Below, one piece after another: positions 9,800 through 21,400 of a stretch of DNA of 39,351 nucleotides. The notes under the pieces were generated by a model, which searched no databases, was not told the origin of the DNA, and saw only the letters and a list, made by a program, of their open reading frames with translations. A program made the translations under genes and the position numbers. Position 1 is the first letter of the stretch; the number at the start of each line of letters is the position of its first letter. Source of the DNA: Nemertoderma westbladi (Eukaryota; Xenacoelomorpha; Nemertodermatida; Nemertodermatidae); NCBI GenBank assembly GCA_032718475.1, contig JAUCBJ010006034.1:1-39351 (forward strand), written 5' to 3'.

Positions 9800-11520
9800 A
9801 CCGGAGGATTATTTGGCTGTCCATCCATGCCCCTCATCATGTATAATGCTACGTACATATGTCTTGTTCCTTGGGGTTTCCTGTTTTTCGTGTTGAGTTT
9901 GTGCTATTACTTTACTAGGGTGGAGCGTGCTGCATGGAAACCTCGGTGTTTCTTTTATCCTCACTGGTCCATTAACTAGGTTTAACACGCCCTATTCCTC
10001 CTTACATGTAGCTCGTATTGTGTCACACGTTTCCTTACCCATTCACTTTCCACGCCCATCCCTCAGTGCTTCTGAAACTCTGGCTTTTGACAGGAACATG
10101 AAACAGCCGATGTTTCTATTGTTCGGTGACGAGATTTACTCCGGTGGTCAGACGACGTGCGGCATCCGCCTATTTGATTAATTGTTACGGTAACGCTGGG
10201 GGATTTACAGATCAAAGGAAATCGATTCTCGAAATAAGGAGGTTATTCTTAAATTAATCAAGTGTTTATCACTTAGCCTTTGAGTGTTAAATGAATTAGC
10301 ATAGTGGACGCGAATGATTGAATGGGATTCTATAAGTTTTATCTAAGCCTTTTAAAATAGATTAGATGGGATAGATAAAATTACATGTCACTTTATATTA
10401 CAGTACATTATGTTGTATTGTTTTACATACATGTATTACTTGCCTTTGTTTGTTGTGCTATAATTTGATCAAAATATATTTTATTCTCTTATTATTAATA
10501 ATTAATCATATTATTAAAAAAAATAAAAATAAATTACATGCATTGCGAAGCAACAATTAATTATACCCGCATATATTTTTTATCAGATATTTTATAATTT
10601 TTAATTCTAGTATTTTGCCTCTTTCGGGTTGGATATAGTTTCAGCGTTGCGTGGCTTTCTGTAGAAATTTGCATTGAAAAAAATTATCTAATTATCTTTT
10701 GTGCGCTCTCTAATAGAATGTTTGACTACATGAAAAAAAAATTAAAAAAACAGATATTTTAAGTAATAAATAATGCAAAATAAAATAATAAAACCAAGAA
10801 AAACTTGTTTAAAGGTCGTTTAAGGTTTCATTCACCATTTAACTGAAAACATATGCGAAAATTGGTAATCCCCGTAACACTGGAATTATCAATCACCAAA
10901 TAAATTCGGGGTCCTCGTTGATTTATGGAAATGATTGATAACCACTAGCACCACCGGTCGTGATGTTACAATGTAATCTGGGACCTTCCGGTGATATCGG
11001 CACTCGTCCCTGATCCACCTGCTCTCTGTAGCGGTCAGATATAGGCCTACTGATATATAAACAAAGGGCAAATCGGGAAAACTGAACACACAACTTTGGA
11101 ACATTAACGGATAATTTTAATATTATAATACCTCAGCACATATCGTACTTTCACAACCCTCACCCCTCCGCAGCTCTTCGATAATATTGTAGTAAGCTAA
11201 AACTTTTGAGATAAAAACTACAATTTTTTTTGGCCAATTTTTCATTCTATTCCAAAATCAGAGATTCGGCGGGTGGTGGACCTAGACGGAATCCTGATAC
11301 AAATGAAACGCACAATTTGCCCATGAAAAAAGTATTTTCCTATAAAAAAAATTGTATATCTTTATTTCCGTTTCCGAGAAAGATGTTGAATGTCAATTTC
11401 GCAAAATCCCCCATGATGCCAGATAAAAACCACTCACTAAAAACCTGACATCAATCAATAAAGATATAAATCATTTTCGTATTTTACAAATAATATTGCC
11501 TAAGTGATTGTTATATTCAT
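9800..11520. other. Upstream intergenic DNA of the Kv1 gene, no gene recognised
   Basis: AT-rich sequence, most strongly so from about 10400 to 10860. Short open frames show no recognisable similarity. TAGGCCTA, an 8-bp palindrome, occurs at 11042-11049 and again further on at 11761-11768. Confidence 0.5.
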
Positions 11521-11527
11521 CCTACAA

Positions 11528-11571
11528 TTAATCGATTAACAAATTAATCGATTAACAAATTAATCGATTAC
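11528..11571. promoter_or_regulatory. Three tandem palindromic TAATCGATTA sites (homeodomain-dimer type)
   Basis: TTAATCGATTAA is a perfect 12-bp palindrome at 11528-11539 and 11544-11555. A third copy at 11560-11571 differs only in its last base. They are spaced exactly 16 bp apart. TAAT-NN-ATTA is the P2-type site bound cooperatively by two paired-class homeodomains. ATCGAT is also a Cut/Onecut-like core. The cluster is about 2.5 kb upstream of the Kv1 start codon, so it is a candidate enhancer. Function is inferred. Confidence 0.4.
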
Positions 11572-12070
11572 CTAGGTATAAATTAAAATAAAATATAAAT
11601 GTCAACATTTGGGAGTAAAGATTAAATGTATAAATGTAAGAAACATGGGGTAATTGGTTGCGAGCATCACCATTTAAATTAATTTACTTCAAATAGTTTA
11701 ACGGGAACTCCTGAGAAAGAATTAATAATAACTTATGTCTAGGGAAGTTCTTTCCATAAATAGGCCTACTGTAGCTGTAGGCCTGCGTCACATAATAAAA
11801 TCGAAGTTGATAATAGGATTGTCTCTCTCAGTCTCGTATGTCTGCGAACATCAAATCAGTGATAATTAGCGTAGAGATTGACTTTTAGAGATATGGAAGC
11901 TTTGGGACGCAATTCAATGTCTTGCCGTTTTTGATAGATAAGGTGTTCCGAACAACCAATATAATGAACATGAATTAAGGAATGTCACATATAAAGGAAA
12001 AAAATGAGTAAATCTTTAGGAATAAATTTAACGATAAGGAATTTTAAGCGTGCCGGTGCCACCATGACCT
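11572..12070. other. Intergenic DNA, nothing recognised
   Basis: AT-rich unique sequence with a TAGGCCTAC word at 11761-11769 and GTAGGCCTG at about 11778. Confidence 0.5.
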
Positions 12071-12098
12071 GGGGGGGGGGGGGGGGGGGGGGGGGGGG
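12071..12098. repeat. Poly-G tract (28 G)
   Basis: An uninterrupted G run, the longest homopolymer in the window, 150 bp before a poly-C tract. The two are complementary and could pair in single-stranded DNA or RNA. Confidence 0.9.
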
Positions 12099-12249
12099 TC
12101 GACTCAAATATTACTCCTAAAATATAATACTACAATACAACCTATCCACTCTAATTTGCTGTTTTGGTTAGACTCTGTAACCAGCTCCCATCCGTTAATT
12201 GATATTTTAACATTGAGACGATATATTAGTTTGCCTAGCACGGGGTATG

Positions 12250-12350
12250 CCCCCCCCCCCCCCCCCCCCCCCCCTCCCCAGCGCCCCCTCCCCACCCGCC
12301 CCCTCCCCACCGTCCCCTCCCCACCGTCCTAGCATCCCCCCCCCCCCCCG
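12250..12350. repeat. Poly-C tract and C-rich 14-bp minisatellite
   Basis: Twenty-five C (12250-12274) are followed by about four copies of a CCCCTCCCCACCGT-like unit up to about 12331 and another C run at about 12337-12349. The minus strand is G-rich with regular G4 runs, a quadruplex candidate. Proline- or glycine-rich open frames here are by-products of composition. Confidence 0.85.
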
Positions 12351-12394
12351 GCTCCCGCTGGTTGATAATAAACTATATATGGTGGGTGAAGTAA

Positions 12395-12775
12395 AGGCCT
12401 GTTTACACGTGGCAACTTTTAGAACAACTTTCTCGGCAACTTGTAGAGCAACCCTGGTTGCCGATCAAGTTGCTCCGTGTAAACACGTAAAAAAGTTGCG
12501 GCTACTTAAAACGTAAAAAACGTAAAAAACGGTAACTTGAAGGAATTTGCGTTGGTGAATTAAAGCGGGATAATCAAATTAAATTATCAAAAACTAGCTA
12601 GTAGATAAAATGACCCACTATTTTACAGTCAAACTCGCCAAGTTGCTCTAAAAGGTGACGGCCAAGTTGCTGGTAAAGTTGCCACTTGTAAACAGCGATT
12701 AAATTAAGTTGCTCTAAAAAAAGTTGCTAGTTGCCGAGAAAGTTGCTCTAAAAGTTGCAACGTGTAAACAGGCAT
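12395..12775. mobile_element. MITE-like element, copy 2 (381 bp), internally deleted relative to copy 1
   Basis: The ends AGGCCTGTTTACACGTGGCA and the reverse complement of ATGCCTGTTTACACGTTGCA match the ends of copy 1. The same AAGTTGC/GCAACTT subterminal repeats crowd both ends. Read in reverse complement, the interior follows copy 1 but lacks about 400 bp of its middle, including the TTCTAGAA palindromes. The flanks are TAA (12392-12394) and TTA (12776-12778), which is not a clean duplication, so one end may have mutated. Confidence 0.78.
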
Positions 12776-13635
12776 TTAGTGGCTTATTAAATGCATTAAT
12801 TAACACGACTTGTATGAATACATATAATATCAAGTGCGATCCGATATTTTTGGTATGATAATGATTCTATATTGTGCGTTGAGCACGGCTTGACCAACTG
12901 AGAATAATGAAATCGATTGAATGTTAATTGAAACAGCAGCATTGGTGTACGGTAACGCCGTGAGGGCTAGATTGGCTGGATTTGTGCTGCTCCAGATACC
13001 CCATCCTAAACTAATCCTAGCCGTTTCGCGTGTCTTGCTTTATCGCAATTCCCCAACGCACACGGATTTATATTTTTTGGTCGTTTCGGAAGGAAATTTA
13101 TTGTTAATTAAATATTTTCCCCAACTTGCGTTAATCTGCAACACTGAAGTTCATCTTTCTCGCAAACGATCTAATGATTCCTTCAATATATAAAGCAGAA
13201 ATCCAATCATTCTTAAATGGAGAATTGAAAATTAAAAAATAAAAACAAAGTTAATACATTTTATGATATAGTATTTTATTATAGGATTCTCAACCCCCCA
13301 TTCAAACCTCCCTTGGGATTCCTTAAAATCAGTACAATTTAGTGGGAGTCAGTCAACGGCTCCAGTTCATTCCAATTCATTAGACCTACATTGTTTTAAC
13401 AATGTAGGCCGTTGAATAACATATAAACTGAGGCTTACAACAGCTACTTTACCATTGACCCGAAAAGATTTCAAAAGCTTACCACGCCCCTTCTAAGCCA
13501 GATGTTTTCTATAGGGGAAAGGAAGTGGAGACATTGTTAAAAGATAAATAGGCAGGCCTACTTACATTGCAGGAGTTCATTTAATCACGGCTCTGTTGAT
13601 ACGAGATGAAAAGTCAGTCAATCTATGCGAAAATC
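12776..13635. other. Unique DNA between MITE copy 2 and the satellite
   Basis: No gene is recognised. Short open frames include one of 90 codons at 12921-13193 with no recognisable similarity. The notable structure is a palindrome at 13385-13408, listed separately. Confidence 0.5.
13385..13408. repeat. Perfect 11-bp-arm palindrome CCTACATTGTT / AACAATGTAGG
   Basis: The arms flank a 2-base centre. Outside them, CAACGGC at about 13356 and GCCGTTG at about 13408 extend a looser inverted repeat. The arms contain TACATTG and CAATGTA, exactly the arms of the satellite unit that begins about 230 bp further on. Confidence 0.75.
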
Positions 13636-13909
13636 TTCAGGGCTTACATTGGAATCAATGTACTAGGACTTACATTGGAATCAATGTACTGGGACTTACA
13701 TTAGAATCACTGTACTGGGACTTACATTAGATTAAATGTACACGGCGTACATTAGAATCACTGTACTGGGACTTACATTGGAATCAATGTACTGACTTAC
13801 ATTGGAATCAATGTACTGGGACTTACATTAGAATCACTGTACTGGGACTTACATTAGATTAAATGTACACGGCTTACATTAGAATCACTATACTGGGACT
13901 TACATTGGA
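13636..13909. repeat. Left outlying block of the 25/26-bp satellite (~10 units)
   Basis: Units run in the same orientation as the main array and include ATTAAA-bearing variants. The block ends inside a unit (TACATTGGA) at the LINE insertion and resumes beyond it at about 15477 (TCAATGT), so it is the left part of one continuous array split by the LINE. Confidence 0.9.
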
Positions 13910-15477
13910 CTACTAGGATCGGCATGCTGCATTGCAGCTGCATTTTTAAGAATGCTGTGCCGGCTTGTCAACAAAATTGCACCGCCACAACTCCCTATCA
14001 CCCATGACATTTGCTAGATCATCCGCATCTTTAAGGCCAGTGTCCTTTAAGATGCGTCTCAAGAAAGTCATGGGCTGTCCACCATGCTTATTCACTCCAT
14101 GAGGCTGCCAAAGTACAAGATTATGCACTGGCTGGTCCTCACGGCGAAAGCAATGTCCTGCAAAGCGGAGGCGATTTTGTTCTAGTGTCAAGCTTGGGGG
14201 AACCAATGAGACACCTCCAATGTTATATAGTGTCTGGTTGGAGATGTGTGCATTGTACTTGACACAATGTACCCGGCGTAGCATTCTTGTGAATGTGCCA
14301 TCCAGAGATTTGGTGTCCTCAGCAGTTAGAGCCCAGCACGGACTCCCGTAGAGGAGTACTGGAACTACTGCTGCTCTAAATAATCGGACCTTAAGTTTCC
14401 GATTAATTCTAGGTGACTTCCAAATCCTGGAAAGCCTATTCAAGGCTGCCCATGCCTTTCCCTTACGTATTCGAAGGTCCTCACCTGACTTCCGGATCCA
14501 TGATCCCAGGTAACAGAAGTCGTCCACATGCTCAAGCATACCATCCTTTGAGCTTATGCTCATCCGATCAGAGACTTGCTGAGGACTTTCAAAGTTAACT
14601 GTCAGAATTTTGGTCTTTCTGGAGTTAATAAAAAGACCAACACTAGAAGCAGCATGTTCTAATGAGCTGAGGAGCCGCTGGGCTCCCTCTAATGATTCTG
14701 AGAGTACTCCTAAGTCATCAGCAAAGTCTAGATCAGTTAGGTACTTGGCAGGATTTCCTCGACTTCTGGAGCCAGTAGGTGGAGTTATCATCACCCCATC
14801 ATCATTATGATGATCTAAGGACATGCGTAGAACATAGTCAACCACAATAATGAACAAGAATGGTGCAAGTGTGTCTCCTTGGAGGACGCCCCATAACACT
14901 TCAAATGGTTCTGTGTCACCGTCAACAGTAGACACAAATGTTGTCGAACCATCGTATACTGATCTGATTGCTGCAATAATTTCATCAGGAATCCCATATA
15001 ATGAAAGTATGCTGAACATACGTGAGCGAGAGACTGAATCAAAGGCCTTGAAGAAGTCAACAAAGATAACAGCCAGATGCCTGTCTTTCTTTTTTGATAA
15101 CTCTTCAATTATCCTTCTAAGTGCCAAAATGGGCTCCATGGTCCCACGACCTTTACGGAACCCATTCTGATTTCCACGTAGCAGTCTCTCAATGGGATCC
15201 CTGATGCGATTTAATAGAATTCTATTGTATAGTTTTGCAGCAATCGAGATCAATGAGATTCCCCGAAAAGAACCATAGAGTGTTAGGTTGCCCTTCTTGG
15301 GAACTGGCACCAACTTATTTGTTTTCATTTCTTGTGGGACTCTTGTTGTACGGTACATGTCTACTATGATGGGATAGATGAGCTTTAAACACTCAGGTAT
15401 TTTAAAGACCTCAGGGGGAACACCATCTACTCCACTGGCACGATTGGTCTTAATGCTCTTTGCAGCAGCCTTCACTT
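13910..15477 (-). mobile_element. 5'-truncated RTE-like LINE, copy 1
   Basis: The element occupies the gap in a split repeat unit. Its 3' end is a (TAG)2 tail (CTACTA at 13910-13915 on the plus strand), preceded by only about 30 bases of 3' UTR that contain the palindrome TGCAGCTGCA. The 5' end is cut in mid-ORF next to repeat sequence, with no promoter or endonuclease region. A short 3' UTR and a short tandem tail are typical of the RTE clade of APE-type non-LTR retrotransposons. The insertion lacks an evident target duplication and seems to have lost one base of the unit. Confidence 0.85.
13946..15477 (-). CDS. Reverse transcriptase, LINE ORF2 C-terminal part, 5'-truncated (about 510 aa)
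   Basis: This is the RT portion of a non-LTR retrotransposon polyprotein that copies its RNA onto nicked chromosomal DNA. Counting from the first Met (15475), visible blocks are: fingers NRASGVDGVPPEVFK (11-25); PKKG and FRGISL (59-75); NQNGFRKGRGT (102-112); motif A FVDFFKAFD with the catalytic Asp (138-146); motif B LQGDTLAPFLF (198-208); motif C FADD (251-254); and a thumb/C-terminal region ending in RLRFAGHCFRRED and LWRCNFVDKPAQHS. The frame is open without breaks to the stop at 13946. The true start lies upstream: the frame continues as EVK into the truncation point, so no start codon should be trusted. No endonuclease or RNase H domain is present. It is probably dead in itself, but its source copy was recently active. 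Confidence 0.9.
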
Positions 15478-18400
15478 CAATGTACTGGGACTTACATTAG
15501 AATCACTGTACTGGGACTTACATTAGATTAAATGTACACGGCTTACATTAGAATCACTATACTGGGACTTACATTGGAATCAATGTATATATGGCTTACA
15601 TTGGAATCACTGTATATGGCTTACATTGGAATCACTGCATATGGCTTACATTGGAATCAATGTACAGGACTTACATTAGAATCACTGTACTGGGACTTAC
15701 ATTAGATTAAATGTACACGGCTTACATTAGAATCACTGTACTGGGACTTCCATTGGAATCAATGTATATGGCTTACATTGGAATCACTGTATATGGCTTA
15801 CATTGGAATCAATGTACAGGACTTACATTGGAATCAATGTACTGGGACTTACATTAGAATCACTGTACAGGACTTACATTGGAATCAATGTACTGGGACT
15901 TACATTGGAATCAATGTACTGGGACTTACATTAGAATCACTGTACATGACTTACATTGGAATCAATATACTGGGACTTACATTGGAATCAATGTATTGGG
16001 ACTTACATTGGAATCAATGTACTGGGACTTACATTAGAATCACTGTACTGGGACTTACATTAGATTAAATGTACACGGCTTACATTAGAATCACTGTACT
16101 GGGACTTACATTGGAATCAATGTATATGGCTTGCATTGGAATCACTGTATATGGCTTACATTGGAATCACTGTATATGGCTTACATTGGAATCAATGTAC
16201 AGGACTTACATTGGAATCAATGTACTGGGACTTACATTAGAATCACTGTACAGGACTTACATTGGAATCAATGTACTGGGACTTACATTGGAATCAATGT
16301 ATTGGGACTTACATTGGAATCAATGTACTGGGCCTTACATTAGAATAAATGTACACGGCTTACATTAGAATCACTGTACAGGACTTACATTGGAATCAAT
16401 GTACTGGAACTTACATTAGAATCACTGTACAGGACTTACATTGGAATCAATGTACTGGAACTTACATTAGAATCACTGTACAGGACTTACATTGGAATCA
16501 ATGTACTGGGACTTACATTGGAATCAATGTACTGGGACTTACATTAGAATCACTGTACAGGACTTACATTGGAATCAATGTACTGGGACTTACATTAGAA
16601 TCACTGTACAGGACTTACATTAGAATCAATGTACTGGGATTTGCATTAGAATCACTGCACAGGACTTACATTGGAATCAATGTACTGGGACTTACATTGG
16701 AATCAATGTATTGGGACTTACATTGGAATCAATGTATTGGGACTTACATTAGAATAAATGTACACGGCTTACATTAGAATCACTGTACAGGACTTACATT
16801 GGAATCAATGTACTGGGACTTACATTGGAATCAATGTATTGGGACTTACATTGGAATCAATGTACTGGGCCTTACATTAGAATAAATGTACACAGCTTAC
16901 ATTAGAATCACTGTACAGGACTTACATTGGAATCAATGTACTGGAACTTACATTAGAATCACTGTACAGGACTTACATTGGAATCAATGTACTGGAACTT
17001 ACATTAGAATCACTGTACAGGACTTACATTGGAATCAATGTACTGGAACTTACATTAGAATCACTGTACAGGACTTACATTGGAATCAATGTACTGGAAC
17101 TTACATTAGAATAAATGTACACGGCTTACATTAGAATCAATGTATTGGGACTTACATTGGAATCAATGTACTGGGCCTTACATTAGAATAAATGTACACG
17201 GCTTACATTAGAATCACTGTACAGGACTTACATTGGAATCAATGTACTGGAACTTACATTAGAATCACTGTACAGGACTTACATTGGAATCAATGTACTG
17301 GAACTTACATTAGAATCACTGTACAGGACTTACATTGGAATCAATGTACTGGGACTTACATTGGAATCAATGTACTGGGACTTACATTAGAATCACTGTA
17401 CAGGACTTACATTGGAATCAATGTACTGGGACTTACATTAGAATCACTGTACAGGACTTACATTAGAATCAATGTACTGGGATTTGCATTAGAATCACTG
17501 TACAGGACTTACATTGGAATCAATGTATTGGGACTTACATTGGAATCAATGTACTGGGCCTTACATTAGAATAAATGTACACGGCTTACATTAGAATCAC
17601 TGTACAGGACTTACATTGGAATCAATGTACTGGAACTTACATTATAATCACTGTACAGGACTTACATTAGAATCACTGTACAGGACTTACATTAGAATCA
17701 CTGTACAGGACTTACATTGGAATCAATGTACTGGGACTTACATTAGAATCACTGTACACGGCTTACATTATAATCACTGTACAGGACTTACATTGGAATC
17801 AATGTACTGGGACTTACATTGGAATCAATGTATTGGGACTTACATTGGAATCAATGTACTGGGCCTTACATTGGAATCAATGTACTGGGACTTACATTGG
17901 AATAAATGTACACGGCTTACATTAGAATCACTGTACAGGACTTACATTGGAATCAATGTACTGGAACTTACATTAGAATCACTGTACAGGACTTACATTG
18001 GAATCAATGTACTGGAACTTACATTATAATCACTGTACAGGACTTACATTGGAATCAATGTACTGGGACTTATATTGGAATCAATGTACTGGGACTTACA
18101 TTAGAATCACTGTACAGGACTTACATTGGAATCAATGTACTGGGACTTACATTAGAATCACTGTACAGGACTTACATTAGAATCAATGTACTGGGATTTG
18201 CATTAGAATCACTGTACAGGACTTACATTGGAATCAATGTATTGGGACTTACATTAGAATAAATGTACACGGCTTACATTAGAATCACTGTACAGGACTT
18301 ACATTAGAATCAATGTACTGGGATTTGCATTAGAATCACTGTACAGGACTTACATTGGAATCAATGTACTGGGACTTACATTGGAATCAATGTATTGGGA

Positions 18401-21400
18401 CTTACATTGGAATCAATGTACTGGGACTTACATTAGAATCACTGTATTGGGACTTACATTAGATTAAATGTACACGGCTTACATTAGAATCACTGTACTG
18501 GGACTTACATTGGAATCAATGTATATGGCTTGCATTGGAATCACTGTATATGGCTTACATTGGAATCACTGTATATGGCTTACATTGGAATCAATGTACA
18601 GGACTTACATTGGAATCAATGTACTGGGACTTACATTAGAATCACTGTACAGGACTTACATTGGAATCAATGTACTGGGACTTACATTGGAATCAATGTA
18701 TTGGGACTTACATTGGAATCAATGTACTGGGCCTTACATTAGAATAAATGTACACGGCTTACATTAGAATCACTGTACAGGACTTACATTGGAATCAATG
18801 TACTGGAACTTACATTAGAATAAATGTACACGGCTTACATTAGAATCACTGTACTGGGACTTACATTGGAATCAATGTATATGGCTTACATTGGAATCAC
18901 TGTATATGGCTTACATTGGAATCAATGTACTGGGACTTACATTAGAATCACTGTACAGGACTTACATTGGAATCAATGTACTGGGACTTACATTAGAATC
19001 ACTGTACAGGACTTACATTAGAATCAATGTACTGGGATTTGCATTAGAATCACTGCACAGGACTTACATTGGAATCAATGTACTGGGACTTACATTGGAA
19101 TCAATGTATTGGGACTTACATTGGAATCAATGTATTGGGACTTACATTAGAATAAATGTACACGGCTTACATTAGAATCACTGTACAGGACTTACATTGG
19201 AATCAATGTACTGGGACTTACATTGGAATCAATGTATTGGGACTTACATTGGAATCAATGTACTGGGCCTTACATTAGAATAAATGTACACAGCTTACAT
19301 TAGAATCACTGTACAGGACTTACATTGGAATCAATGTACTGGAACTTACATTAGAATCACTGTACAGGACTTACATTGGAATCAATGTACTGGAACTTAC
19401 ATTAGAATCACTGTACAGGACTTACATTGGAATCAATGTACTGGAACTTACATTAGAATCACTGTACAGGACTTACATTGGAATCAATGTACTGGAACTT
19501 ACATTAGAATAAATGTACACGGCTTACATTAGAATCAATGTATTGGGACTTACATTGGAATCAATGTACTGGGCCTTACATTAGAATAAATGTACACGGC
19601 TTACATTAGAATCACTGTACAGGACTTACATTGGAATCAATGTACTGGAACTTACATTAGAATCACTGTACAGGACTTACATTGGAATCAATGTACTGGA
19701 ACTTACATTAGAATCACTGTACAGGACTTACATTGGAATCAATGTACTGGGACTTACATTGGAATCAATGTACTGGGACTTACATTGGAATCAATGTACT
19801 GGGACTTACATTGGAATCAATGTACTGGGACTTACATTAGAATCACTGTACAGGACTTACATTGGAATCAATGTACTGGGACTTACATTAGAATCACTGT
19901 ACAGGACTTACATTAGAATCAATGTACTGGGATTTGCATTAGAATCACTGTACAGGACTTACATTGGAATCAATGTATTGGGACTTACATTGGAATCAAT
20001 GTACTGGGCCTTACATTAGAATAAATGTACACGGCTTACATTAGAATCACTGTACAGGACTTACATTGGAATCAATGTACTGGAACTTACATTATAATCA
20101 CTGTACAGGACTTACATTAGAATCACTGTACAGGACTTACATTAGAATCACTGTACAGGACTTACATTGGAATCAATGTACTGGGACTTACATTAGAATC
20201 ACTGTACACGGCTTACATTAGAATCACTGTACAGGACTTACATTGGAATCAATGTACTGGGACTTACATTGGAATCAATGTATTGGGACTTACATTGGAA
20301 TCAATGTATTGGGACTTACATTAGAATAAATGTACACGGCTTACATTAGAATCACTGTACAGGACTTACATTGGAATCAATGTACTGGGACTTACATTGG
20401 AATCAATGTATTGGGACTTACATTGGAATCAATGTACTGGGCCTTACATTAGAATAAATGTACACAGCTTACATTAGAATCACTGTACAGGACTTACATT
20501 GGAATCAATGTACTGGAACTTACATTAGAATCACTGTACAGGACTTACATTGGAATCAATGTACTGGAACTTACATTAGAATCACTGTACAGGACTTACA
20601 TTGGAATCAATGTACTGGAACTTACATTAGAATCACTGTACAGGACTTACATTGGAATCAATGTACTGGAACTTACATTAGAATAAATGTACACGGCTTA
20701 CATTAGAATCAATGTATTGGGACTTACATTGGAATCAATGTACTGGGCCTTACATTAGAATAAATGTACACGGCTTACATTAGAATCACTGTACAGGACT
20801 TACATTGGAATCAATGTACTGGAACTTACATTAGAATCACTGTACAGGACTTACATTGGAATCAATGTACTGGAACTTACATTAGAATCACTGTACAGGA
20901 CTTACATTGGAATCAATGTACTGGGACTTACATTGGAATCAATGTACTGGGACTTACATTGGAATCAATGTACTGGGACTTACATTGGAATCAATGTACT
21001 GGGACTTACATTAGAATCACTGTACAGGACTTACATTGGAATCAATGTACTGGGACTTACATTAGAATCACTGTACAGGACTTACATTAGAATCAATGTA
21101 CTGGGATTTGCATTAGAATCACTGTACAGGACTTACATTGGAATCAATGTATTGGGACTTACATTGGAATCAATGTACTGGGCCTTACATTAGAATAAAT
21201 GTACACGGCTTACATTAGAATCACTGTACAGGACTTACATTGGAATCAATGTACTGGAACTTACATTATAATCACTGTACAGGACTTACATTAGAATCAC
21301 TGTACAGGACTTACATTAGAATCACTGTACAGGACTTACATTGGAATCAATGTACTGGGACTTACATTAGAATCACTGTACACGGCTTACATTAGAATCA

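Noticed and set aside
12104-12516. Gly-rich (minus) and Pro-rich (plus) open frames
   Set aside because: They arise from the G/C homopolymers and the C-rich minisatellite.
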